Notes under the pieces: generated by a model
Told to the model about the DNA's origin: nothing
What the model saw: the letters and a program-made list of their open reading frames with translations, nothing else
Database searches by the model: none
Program-made: the position numbers and the translations under genes
In this document: in pieces, positions 13,601 through 26,331 of the stretch
How the letters are laid out: each line of letters starts with the position of its first letter
How positions within the stretch are numbered: the stretch's first letter is position 1
DNA from: Antennarius striatus
Taxonomy: Eukaryota; Chordata; Actinopteri; Lophiiformes; Antennariidae
DNA length: 64,000 nucleotides
Direction: 5' to 3'
NCBI RefSeq assembly: GCF_040054535.1
Contig: NC_090787.1
Span: 16,923,501 to 16,987,500 of the forward strand

Positions 13601-16492
13601 AATGATTACAACATTATTGGATTTGCTCTCAGAGACAAAACTTAAAAGTTCACAGATGCTGACATTAATCTAACTTGATTTGCGGAGTAAAGAATTCGAA
13701 ATGTTTCTTTCTGGCCACAAATGAAAGACTTTTTTAACCCTACTGTTTATTCATATGGTCATGAGAATACAAGACATATTACTGTAGAGCGATTGCTAAT
13801 GCAGGTTAAATTTACTGTCCGGTTTTTCATCGAGCCAACCGGAGACAGAGCAGAGGGGGAAAAAATCCCAAACACACCAACACAGATAGATACCACTGCA
13901 CATGTACACAAAGTAGTAGAATTGATTTTGGTGGTATTTCCCTGAAAAGAGGTACCAGTCGGTCCATGATAAGACATGTGACTGTATCGTGCAGTTTGCA
14001 GAAGAAGAAAACATCCACCCTGGTTGTTATTCTCCCCTTTTTAATCTTCCACTGCTTTTTTAAAATTGGAGTGTTCAGCCTAAAGTAGTGTCAGAAGAGG
14101 CCAGACTAAAACTATCCCCCTTTGGCAACTTTCCAACCCAGATTCCTATTTTGCTTCCTCACCATGGGCTCATTGTTCCTTCTAACCTCCACCCACTTCT
14201 TCCTCCAGTGTGCTGCAAAGCATGATAAGCTCCTGCAGTCTGCTTTGCTTGGTCGTGGCAGAGCATGTATCTGACAGCGCTGAGCTGAAAGCATTACCTT
14301 GCCTTGCTTACTTCCACTCCCTCCAGCTCCACTTGGCTCCTGTAAGGATATCATCAGCCAGGACTATCATACATTTTCTTGAACAATACTACCGATCGAT
14401 CGCTAAATGATAGCTAGTGGGATCCAGAGCTCAGTACAAAAGAAAAACAATTTAGTGATATGTTAATTGATGTACTATAATTAAGCTATCTTAATCATTA
14501 TCTATGATAAGATACGTACTCTGTTCATCCCAAATTCGGAAACTTGGATTTTCAACAGCGTATGGAGCAAAGCACACCAAATACCGACCAATCATGAAAT
14601 GATATATAAATTGCCTGGTGGTCTGGTTTCAGTGGATACAGTTTAACAAATATCTACGAGTTAGACTGAATTACATTCACGTGGTTATCTAAAATTATTT
14701 CAGTCCAGCGTTTGGCAGCTTTTGCAGGACAATGGGGGAAATCTGTCATTATACTGTAATGTGTCTGTGTCACCACACTTCATATCTACCCACATTTTCC
14801 CATATTAGAGAGGTTCCACATGGCTCATCTGATTGCAGCCCAAATAACAAGACTTCCCGACCTGTACCTTGTAAACTCCACACTTTGGTGAATAAAAAGA
14901 TCGTGGCCTTGAGGATAACTGTCACAACACTTGCAATACTGCAACTACTACTGCCTGCAGACAGATCCTTGTATATATAGAAAACTAATGCCACAGATAT
15001 TTCCACAAAGAACCGCTACAGCTCAACAATCCTCCTTTTATCCTCCCTGACAATGAGGGGAAATTGTGTGCCATCAGGGAATTCTGTCTATAAATGTAGG
15101 AAGAGCATGCAAGAATGAATAAATAAAGTGTGGAACACAGGAAGTTAACAGTAAGGAAAACAGGGATACAACAACAATCGTGTCACATGCAACAGAAGAT
15201 TCTGGTTTTGACAGACTGGGAATGAGTGTAACTAAACAAACACAAAAAATATTTAAAAGATTTTAAACCGTACAGTGTGTCATACGCATTGTCTATGATG
15301 ACATCTTAGTTGGGGCGGCAGTGGCTCAGTGGTAAAGCAGGCGGTAGAGCGAGTCGTCCTATGATTTAAGATCAGCGGTTCGATTCCCGCTCCCGCCCCC
15401 CCAAAAATACCCGGAGGTGAGCTGACAGTGGGAGGTGTCAGCTCATCTCCGGAGCACTGCCGAGGCACCCTTGAGCAAGGTGCCGTCCCCTTTACAAATT
15501 GCTCATTTGAGGCGCACCAAGAAGGAGCTGCCTGCCACTCTACCTCCCCTGCATGCCTACAGGCCCCTTTGTGTGTGTGTGTGATACAGGGGCCTGTAAT
15601 CACAAATATATATGTATGCATGCGTTTGTAATCAGTAGCTAGAGTGTGCATTCTTAATTTCCCTTCGGGGATCAAACCAGTATATAAAATTTAAAAAAAA
15701 AAAAAAATTAAAGATAGAGTAGTTACTATGTGAGATGATATTGAGCATATATCACTCAGTTGGCAAAAACAAAACATGTTGAGTCCTAACATTGGGCCCG
15801 TTTTACAAAGCCTGTTTAGGAGAAAACCTGGGTAAGTTAATCCTATAGTCAGGGAAAACCAGGGCTTTCGGTTTCACAAAGGGAGGTAAGTTAATCCAGA
15901 GTCAGAGGAGTAAACCTAGCCTGTGTCACGAGGCGAGGTAAAGTAAACCTCTAGGTTTGTTACCATAGTAACAGACTCTGAAGCTAGCCTCACGAAACAG
16001 GTTCAGTGGAAACTCTGGGCAAGTTAACCCTGAAATCAGGGAAAACCAGGGTTTTCGGTTTCACAAAGGGAGGTAACTTAACCCAGGGTTTGAGCTGTAA
16101 CTCTAGCCTGTTTCACGTAGCGAGGTAAACTGAACCTCTGGGTTTGTTACCGCAGTAACAGACTCTCTAAACATAACCTGGTCGGGAGCAGGTTTAATTC
16201 CACAAACCCAGGGTTTCCTCTGACTCCACCCCCTTTCACCGCCGCTGGCGCGGCTTCATTTCCTGGTTCTGTCAGACAGAGAGTTTTACCGACATAAGGT
16301 TTAATAAGTAACTCTGTATTTTAGAGGTATTTTAGAGGCGAACATATCATGTTCTTTTGACGTGGAGCCCCTTGTTGGAGTTTCCGCATGAATTCACAGA
16401 GAATTAAATATTTTTGTATCACGTTCAGATGTCCAGTCATATCCAGACAGTTCTATTTATGATCGGTACCGGCTCACGTCCCAGCGTGCGCG

Positions 16493-16524
<32 letters not shown>

Positions 16525-19415
16525 CACACACACCTGATCCATCCTCACGTCTTCAGCAGCGCTGGGTGTTGCGCTCCGTTCAGTTTTTCATTTATTATTT
16601 GCAAACGGTAATTTTCCTATATAATGTGGGCGATGCTCAGTGCGCCTCCCCTTTAAACTTTTACCCCAGTTTTTCTATTTCCCTGGAGAGAAAACTGTCA
16701 GAATCATCAAGGAGGAGTTCCACGGGACTGCAGGTGAATGATGTAGAAATCTGATAAATTCATTTGAAAGTATGTTCTCTTAATGACATTGTGCTGCGAT
16801 GTTAGTAACATTAATGTCTTTTCGGATGTCCCAATGTAATTTGCTGCCATAGATGGTACCCATATTCCCATCAAGTCTCCCTCACATAATGAAGGTGATG
16901 ATTTGTAGAGGATGACAATTCACAGAAAATATATGCAGGTACGAGTAGATTGACTACTGTTTCAACATGTTACAGACCGCACCATAGATAAACTAACATC
17001 TGTCCGGATCACATGTAATGTTGCAAACTACATTTTCTGCCCTTATTTGTATAGCGCCTTATCACATCAGCAGACATTTCAAAAAGTTTTAACAGACAGG
17101 CAACCAACAGAACCCTCCAGAGCAAGCATAACCTGCAGCTGCGGGGAGGAACTCCCCTTAGTACTGATGTGGAGACGGAGGGGTCCTGATCGGTTCCTGA
17201 CTCACAGGTGTATGATGAGTCTCACCTGAGCAACAGACTAATGCAGTTACTAAAGATTAGCACAATAATTCATTTGTCTACATTGTTTAATCCACTCTAA
17301 TGAATCTACTTTCCATCACAGGAGAGTCTGACGGTTGTTTCCTGGGGGACAGGGGTTACCCATGCCAACCGAGGCTGCTGACCCCTTGCTAACCCAGGGC
17401 CCCAATAGAACTTCAAATGGGTTCACTGCAGGACGAGAGCCTGGGTGGAGATGACCATAGGGCGCTGAAAGGCTGTTTCGAGTGTCTATGACACCTCAGG
17501 ATGATTCCTGAGAGGACCTGTGATGCAGTTCTGTTCTTCATAGTAGTATTGCCACTATTAGATGAGAACAACACCGTACCCCACAAACTGAACACCCTGA
17601 TAATGACCCCGTCCACCTGCCAGCTATCCAGGGTGGTAGAGCAGTGACTTCATCTGCCAGAATAATTTCAGAGTCTGTGTAACTCACCATCACCACAGCG
17701 GGCAATTAAAACATACAATATACATTTCATTTGGTCCTCCTAATCTGGAGGTCCAAAGAAACCATTTTTTTATCTGATGTCTGTATTTCATAGAAACTGA
17801 ATTCGGTAAACTTAAACAAATAGCTGGAAATACATGAGGAGGACATCAAAACATACAGTTGCATATGAATTCCCCTGAATTAACTGCTGGTGTTCATTGA
17901 GTGTCTATCTGTACATTGGATGTGACAGACTGTCCAGCTTGATCTGTTAAAAAAAGATGAGAAAGTGTTGATCCTTCAGTGGAGGCTAAATGTCACTCTG
18001 TATCGCACCAGAATGTTAAGCAATAGGAACAATTGGTAACAGAAAATATTTGACCACCTTTCTTTTCTTCAATTTCCTGCTAATTTCTTTTTATCAATTA
18101 TGTATAATTTGACTAAAAGACACAGAGAATTAAACATGGAATGCCTAAAGATGAGAGCAAATTTTATGTGTGTGACAAGAGCATTCTGTTGGCGATAAAA
18201 GAACTGGAAAGCCGAACGTCCACTTATTATTTACTGTACAATGTCATTATGTTATAATGCGGAAGAGGAGGATCCCTAACGAGATGATGCAGAAGTGCGA
18301 CCTGTGTGAACGATGTTTTTAAACTTCGTTTAAACTACTATTCAAGCCGTTTACCTACACAATTTTACCGTGAGTCCAACAGACTACGATTAGACGTACG
18401 CATCGACTTGAGCAGCAGTTTCAAGTCATCTCTCTCTTCTTTACAGCTGCAGCGCTGTTCGTCTTTTCCCAATATGTTCTCAAAGTCTTCATACACGTAG
18501 ATTACAATCTGTACTTCAACTCCGTAAAGTCACGCGGAGCGCGTCTCGTCCGTCGTGAGTGCAACGGACTACGTTTAAACTTACGCATCGACTTGAGCAG
18601 CAATTCACTCCCACAACATGTCGCTCTTCTTTGCAGCTGCAACGCTGTTCTCTTTCTTCTGTAAATGTCCTCAAAGTCTTCATATTCATAAATTAAAATC
18701 TGTACTCTGACTGCTGTAAAGTGTTGCGGTGCGCGTCTCGTCCGTCATCATGGTGAATCGTCGACTCTGGGCTCCATTGATGACGGCTTTTTTTCGAGTT
18801 GTCGTGTCTGTTAAACTGCGGGTCAACTTACTCTGGGTTAGAAAAACTAATCCTGAAACCCGTTTGTGAAACCGAAATTCCTGGTTTTTCCAAGTTCAGG
18901 GTAAAGCAACCCAGAACCACAGGTTTACCTCAGGGTAGGTTAACCCTGCCTTCGTGAAACGGGCCCATTGAGACTACAAGCAGCGGGTTAGAGCTGCATT
19001 CAAGAGGTTTAAGGTAGACTCAATAATCACTAGCTGGGAAATTCCAAAGTTTGGTTAAGCTCCAAAAACTATGTAGGCACCCTGATGATTTTCCACATCA
19101 ATAGCAAATCCTGTTCACAGCAAAAAAAAGATTAGGTAGTAGTCGGCTAGTAAGCAACTCAGATGCCTGATATCAAACATGTTCCACCTAACGATAGAAG
19201 AGTTTCTGAGCAAAAAAATCCAACCAGACCAGGAGAACAAATGTTTGAGTTGGTGCCTATTTTCCTAATTTAATGTAGGTCTTGAACACAACACTGGTAG
19301 GAATTCATGGTCACCAAAACACAAAGTACCTACTGTATGTGTGAACAAGAAGTGAACAAATATAATTTATTACAAAGTAAATTATGTACATCTTTCTATC
19401 TTTCTACCTATCTAC

Positions 19416-19450
<35 letters not shown>

Positions 19451-21833
19451 CCTGAACATCAGAGACATACCAGCCTCACTATACAAGTTGTTAGACTTAT
19501 TTGGAAGTGTTGGAGGTGGACTGGGATCCAAAGACACTCTTTAGTAGAATGGCTACAGTAATATCTTGTTTGACCATATCTGAACAAACAGCCTATCAGA
19601 ATATGAGAAGTATCAAACGCCTCTGGAGTCAGTGGTCCTGAATGTACCTAAGCAAACACAGGCATGGTACAAAGACATTCTGGACACTTCGGTCAAATAA
19701 AAAATTCTTGACAAGACATGCTGTCTCCAAGGACATCACAAAAAATAAGCTTTTATACTTGAACGTGTCAGGTTTGCCTGTACAAGCACATGTTTCCCTT
19801 AAACATTTTACATCTAAATCATTAGCAGACAGAAAATAATATCCTGTCAAATAAGTGAGATTGTAAAGAGTTCAAATATCATGCAGCGATCGTCAACAAA
19901 ACCACATAATACATATCCCAATATCCTTTTGTCAATATAACACAGCCTTAAACTAATATTGTGTTCATAATATGAGGCCATATTGAATTATATAGGGGTT
20001 AGTCGTTTGGGGATCTTATCGCAGATCATCTGGTTTTTACTTTCAGGACTTTTGATTCACTAAAAGAGGAGCAAAACACAATGAACAAAGGTGAATATCC
20101 AGCCTCTTTGAAGAACTGACCTTTCTACTTTGTTCTTCCACTCACTCACAATGCATAGAAACTTAATGTCAATACAGCCATAGAGCCTGAAATACAAGAT
20201 ACAAGCCATAACTTCTGTTATGTACCAACATGTAACTCCTTCCTCCTTTGCCTCTATTAGAGGAATCATTTGTGTGATTTTTGGCCCATTACCTTTGAAG
20301 TGATGATGGAAGAAAATCATTCCTTTAAACAAACAAGAAGGGAAATGCCTGGGTTCACATAAGGGAAGGAAGAAGGTGCATTTGCAAGTAATAGTGTTAC
20401 GTCTTTCGTAATAAACAGCAAATCCGCTGAAGCCATGAAACACCTTGGAGCCATCTCAAAGTAGGGCAGGAAACCACAGAGAATATAGAAAATGCAACTC
20501 AAAAACAGATGTAGCACACAAAAAACATTTCCCAAAAGTCATTACTAAGTCTTAGCTGCCAGTATAAAATCTTATTAGTCTTTCACCAGATTTAACCTGG
20601 ATATTTCCATAAATTGAAGGAAATTGCAATTCACAATCATTTTATTTTTATTTATTAATGTTGTGTTTTTCAGATTTTTTCAGCGATTATAAATGTTAAA
20701 CCAAAATTGCAGCTTGGCCAAATCCTCATCAACTGTCTGGGCTAATTTATGTATATCATCTCCTTTGCATAGAATAGTTGTATCATTCACAAAACGTATC
20801 ATTTATATTAAGAAGATTACTGTATGCTGTTATGAATTTATTCAGTCTGTTATTAAACAGTTTTTCTAGAATTTTTGATAACTGTGGTAGTATTGAAACA
20901 GGTCGATAATTGGAAAATTTTTGGCATCGCCATTCTTAACTCACAGAGTGCCAAAGACGTCATATTTCGTCTTATAGAATCCAAACGTTGAGTGCCAAAG
21001 ACGTCATATTTCGTCTTAGGCGTTTTTTATAGGGAACGTTAGATCAAAGCGTTTCGCACATTCTGTGTGATTTTCAGCCTTGTATTCCATTTATTCCGGT
21101 CGGGGGCAGTGTTTCACACCCCAGATCACCAGATAAAACGACGAAGAAGCGTCGGTGTTGGGGCAGTAGTGGAGGGCAAAATGGCGAAGCGCAAGGCGAA
21201 AGCATGTGGAGGAGGCAGGTTCAAGCAGCTCACACTGGCACAGAGCTTGTCTGGCGGTGTAGCTGCTGTGGAAATGAGCGACAGCGGTAAGGATCGGGGG
21301 GCAGGAGATGCACCCAAGGAGATTGAAGACCGGATCGGAGGCGAGGAAAGCGTGGCGGGTTGTAGCGGGGCCCCCCCGCAGTTCGGCGGCGTCCCACGTG
21401 GGAGCGCCGCTGCGGAGGGTTCTCCGCTGCGTCTGTCCGGCGACGGTTCTGACTCTGAACCGGACCCGGACTCGTCATCTGACTGGATTCCGTCGGAAAG
21501 CAGCAGGGAGTCCTCCCCAGACCCGTGGGAGCCCACGGAGGAGCTGAGGAGCAAAGGTAACTATTTTGCTACTTTGTTACATGATGTAAAAAACACGTGT
21601 CGGCCCTCCGTCTCCCATAAGTTGTTCCCCATCTATGAATGTATTACTCTTTTGTGTAAAATGGTACTTATTTCAGGCATGTGTGTGTATATATGTATAA
21701 TATGTGTGTGTGTGTATGTTTTGTAGAATGGTACATATTTCAGGCATGTGTGTGTATATATGTATAATATGTGTGTGTGTGTATGTTTTGTAGAATGGTA
21801 CATATTTCAGGCATGCGTGTGTATATATGTATA

Positions 21834-21869
<36 letters not shown>

Positions 21870-24800
21870 TTTGTAGAATGGTACATATTTCAGGCATGTG
21901 TGTATATAATATATATATATGTTGTGTAAAATGATATCCTACTTATTTCAAGCATGCATATATATATATATAGTGTAAAATTGTATATTTCTATATTTTA
22001 CAGTCCCTAACACGAGTAGAGGACGTGCACCTGCTAGAGGGAGAGGTGCGAGGAGACGCCAATCACTGGAGGTGGATGCAGGTGTTTGGAGTCATGATGG
22101 CTGGAAACCCACTAAGTTCCCATTCGTGGCAACCCCTGGTCCCCAGAATGCGGCTGCAGACCTGGATTCAGACCAGCCGGTTGACTTCATGCAGCTGTTT
22201 CTGACTGACGAGCTGCTGGGTCACATTGTGTCTCAGACCAACCTGTATGCACAGCAGTTTATACAGGCACATCCTGAAGCTCTGCCACACTCCAGAGAGA
22301 GGGTGTGGAAACCGGTGAACGTTCCAGAGCTCAAAAAGTACTTGGGTCTTACGTTCCTCACCGGCTACATAAAGAAGCCCAGCGTCAGCATGTACTGGAG
22401 TGAGGATCCAATGGAAGCCATTCCGTACTTCAACAACACCATGCCACGCAACAGGTTCCAGCTAATTGGGAAGTTTCTCCACTTCAATGACAATGCCTCA
22501 CAGGATGCTGGAGATAAACTTTATAAAGTGCGTCCTGTCCTTGATTCAATTATTTCCAAATTCAAAGAGCTGTATCAGCCCCATGAAAACATTTGCATTG
22601 ATGAGGGGATGTTGCAGTGGCGTGGACGCCTGAACTTCAGGGTTTACAACCCTCAGAAGCCAGTCAAATATGGCATAAAATCTTATATTTTGTGTGACTC
22701 GCGGACTGGCTATTGTTACAATATGTTGCCTTATGTTGGCCAGTCGAGCACACTCCCAGACATTGTGTTCTCCCTCCTTGACCGCCTGACCGAGCAGGGG
22801 TACACAATATTCATGGACAATTTTTATAATTCCGTAAAACTGTGTGAGCAGTTGTGTAAAAAAAAGACTAATGTTTGTGGAACCCTCAGGAAAAACCGTG
22901 GCGAACCACAGATCATCAGGGAGCCGTCAAAGACAGACTTGGGTGAGGAGGGGAAGGTGGTGCGACACAACGGCCGGGTACTGGTCTTGGCCTGGCAGGA
23001 CAAGCGCCTGGTGAGAATGATAACAACCTGCCACAACGACAGGATGCAGAGGGTGGAGGTGTGGCAGAAGGGTCAGCGGGACAAAGTGGCACAGCTCAAA
23101 CCGGAGTGTGTGGTTCAGTACAATTCCTGCATGAATGGGGTGGACAAACTAGACCAGAACATTGCATACTACCCCTTCATCAGGAAAACTCAAAACTGGA
23201 CAAAAAAGTTTGTCGCCTATTTGTTCCAGATTTGTGTGTACAATGCCTATGTGTTGTTCAGGTCCAGGAACCCAGGGATCAAGAAATCGCACCTTGATTT
23301 CATGAAGGACATTGCAAGGTCCTGGACTGAAAAGGGGTACGTGTCACATGAGGGGGGCGAGGAGATGGAGGTCGAAGACGTGCTGCAAACCAGGTCAGTC
23401 AGAAACCGAGACCCAGAAGGCAGACTCGATGGCCTGATGTCCAGGCACAAGCTGGAACGTTTGAGGGCCACCACAAAGAAGGCACATCCCTCAAGGAAAT
23501 GTCGGGTGTGTGTTAGAAGGGGTGGGAGGAGTGAGACCAGGATGTGGTGCAAGGCCTGTCGTATTCCCCTGCATGCAGGAGAATGCTTCACTGTTTATCA
23601 CACTCAAAAGAAATATGATTGATTACACCCACACATACTCACCTGTAAATGGTTCTGACAGTTGAGAGTGAAATGAATGTACTTTATGTTTTGTCTAATT
23701 TTCAAAATTGTTATAAAATCATTTGTTCATCAAAAATGTTTTTTCTAATGTTGTTTGCATTGTTTCAATAAGTAAAAGTATTTTCAGAAGTTTGATGTTG
23801 GAGTTTTGCTTGAATTTGCTTCTCTGCAGTAAAACGTCATTATCTCCGTTTTCTGGTCAAAATCAGCTGTTTTTGCTGAAACCACCCTGTGTTCTACGGG
23901 CAATAACTAAACACACATAGATGCTAGAAACAAAATTTTTTTTTCTGATGAAAGAAGACAGTCTAAAGTTTCGGGTGATATGTGGAATGTTTATGTAGCC
24001 TAAAAAATGAATATTTGGTGGGCCTTCAAAATTCAGTGAAAATGCTCAAAATCTCTGGCACTGGGGAGCTGTCCGCGCTGAAAGTGTCTGGCAGTCAATG
24101 AGTTAAATATAGGTACAACTTTGGTAATCTTCATTTTGTTAGGAAACACCCAAGTTTGAAGTGCCAGATTACATATGTGTATCAGTGGTGCGAGTATTCC
24201 CTCCAGTATGTTCTTGACTAGTGTCATATCAAATCCATTCACATCAGTAGAAGTTTTTGCTATGCATTGGCTGACCAGGTGTCTTATCTGTGTCACTGGC
24301 GCCAGAAACATTGAGTTAGGGTTTCTTCCTCCATCTTTATCAGAATAATCCTAGTGCAAGTGAGACAGGAATGTTTTCTGCCAGCTCAGGCCCGACACAC
24401 ACAAAGAATTAATTGAATTAATTAGCAACTTCATCCGTGTCGTCTAATTTTGTATTTTTAATATTATTCTGGTTAGGGTGGCTTGGCCTTGTTTTGTCTT
24501 ATAACACTGTTCACTATGTCCTATAGCTTTTTGGTTTAATTCTTATTTTCTGCGAGGAGATTACTATAACATTCTTTGTTACAAGTAATTAGTATAGCAT
24601 TTATTTCTATATTTCTTATATCTAGCTTCTGCTTGTTCTGTTCTTTGCCTAGTAAACCTTTTATATAACATATTCTTTTTTCGACAGGGCATTACAGAAA
24701 TTCTCCCACAACCCATAATCCACAGGAATGCCATTCACCCCAGTGGCGTTTGACAGACAATTTTATATCTGGAAGGCATCAGCATACCTATGTTTTCATC

Positions 24801-26300
24801 CCACCTCAGTAGTGATTTCCAGGACATGTCCATAGTCAACCAGGGCTGACAACCATGAAACTAGGTATCAGTTGAGGATGAGATGCCTGACGAACAAACT
24901 ACAATCAAAGTTCTAAAACCTGATATGTGTTTGTTAAGACTCTTTCATGACATGTCGGTCTATGAGACAATAAAAGAAGATAATACCGTCAACAAATGAT
25001 GATGAAGACAGACAATACTATTGGAGATTAAGTTTCTAAGAATCATGTGATATGATGTGATAGCTGTTAAGTGCTTTTTTCAACATACTCGTTTGGCAAC
25101 AGTATACCTAACAGTTAAGAGTGCAAGACTTCATGTGTTGTTTCCAAATTTGCTCACCTCATCATTGTGAAATGTTGCACTGAAACAGGATATATCTCAC
25201 TTTTTCCATACTACTGACCCAGAGGTCTAAACAGCAGCACAAAAATACTCCTCTATTTTGGTCGGCACAAATACGAGACAAGTGGGTAAAGCTCACATTC
25301 TGTGGGAAAACACTGAAAATGTCACAAACACTGATACATGATTCCTGTGTATCAGTTACATATTGGACAACTATCGCCCCATGTCCCCATCCTGTCTGTG
25401 TTATATCCCACCCTGCCTCTCAGTATTGGTACCTGTTGATCGGACAGACCAAGACGACGGACATCAGCCTCTCACAAAGGGAAGATTCGACTGGCAAGAG
25501 AAGGAGACATTCTGGAGAGGCATTCAACAACCAGTGTTTGGACAGCTGACTGGCATGAGTCTCATTCACAGCATTCCAGCAACCGAGAGCGAGGCCGGCT
25601 GTCAGAATCAGCGGGTTAGGGCACAAATAATAATAATAATTTTTTTAATATTGCCTAACATTCTTAATTTCACGTCAATATACCTACAAACAAAACCCCC
25701 AGTGGATTAAAATAACTGATCGCACAACATAGGCATGAGTATAAAAACAAGTTTTCTGTCATCACGGTTTTAAATTTTTAAATCACTCATTTTCTGAATA
25801 ACGCAATTCCTGAGCACAAGGCCACTCTGAACACCCACAGTGGGTTAAATCAAGGGAAGAGATAACTGTAAGGAGACAGAATAAAAAAGAATAAAAAACA
25901 CATTGAAACTTTGTATGATAAGAAAAGAAACCTTACATAAACAGAAGAAATCAGTGCAACACAACACAAAAGTACACAAATAAACTGCTGTACATGCACA
26001 CTGGACGACAATGTATTAAACTACATACAAAAGGGGCAATTAGAGATCAGCTCAAGCGAGCAATGATAAGATTTTTGCATATTCTAATGTTTTAGATGTT
26101 GAGTATTTGAAATAGTAAATGTGTGGTGAAAAATAAAACAACACTTGTTTTAACTTAAGCAAAATCTATGAGCGGATGTCATGTTCAGTAATTCAGGAAT
26201 AGTGAGGAAAAAAAGATCTGTTCTCACTACAGATTGAAAGGAATGCATCAACAGGTCCTGCAGACAAAACAAAGGTCACCGCCACTTGACCTTTACTTAT

Positions 26301-26331
<31 letters not shown>

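Larger units (their letters stand above)
15794..18966 (+). mobile_element. PIF/Harbinger DNA transposon, decayed
   Basis: Terminal inverted repeats GGGCCCGTTTTACAAAG at the left and CTTCGTGAAACGGGCCC at the right, flanked by a 3-bp direct repeat ATT (15791..15793 and 18967..18969). That is the target-duplication length of PIF/Harbinger elements. The body holds HARBI1-like transposase remnants on the plus strand. Both ends carry internal duplications: a 187-bp period at 15850..16187 and a period of about 185 bp at 18395..18750. A CA microsatellite sits at 16491..16533. Length is 3173 bp. Confidence 0.85.
20940..24102 (+). mobile_element. piggyBac DNA transposon, apparently complete
   Basis: Flanked on both sides by TTAA (20936..20939 and 24103..24106), the piggyBac target. 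The ends are imperfect inverted repeats: CTCACAGAGTGCCAAAGAC at the left against CTCATTGACTGCCAGACAC (reverse complement) at the right, 14 of 19 matching. A 29-bp subterminal direct repeat beginning GAGTGCCAAAGACGTCATAT occurs at 20946..20974 and 20990..21018. It encodes one intron-containing transposase with no visible defect. Length 3163 bp. It is inserted in an older LINE. Confidence 0.9.
20650..24690 (-). mobile_element. Old LINE (non-LTR) remnant, split by a piggyBac insertion
   Basis: Two flanks of the piggyBac element read as one minus-strand reverse transcriptase. On the right (24103..24690) are [12 protein letters not shown], the SPVT-like block [32 protein letters not shown], and [13 protein letters not shown]. 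On the left (20650..20939) is [18 protein letters not shown] (the YRPISLLP block), then after a gap [20 protein letters not shown], equal to the catalytic F-A-D-D box degraded to F-V-N-D. Several stops and at least one internal deletion make it a fossil. The L2/CR1-like group fits best, but I am not sure of the clade. Confidence 0.75.

Noticed and set aside
15312-15390. A stand-alone tRNA gene
   Set aside because: A- and B-box-like parts are present but the fold is poor and it continues into a SINE body with A-rich tail.
21126-21554. Minus-strand open frame opposite piggyBac exon 1
   Set aside because: GC-rich mirror of the acidic N-terminus; no independent support.
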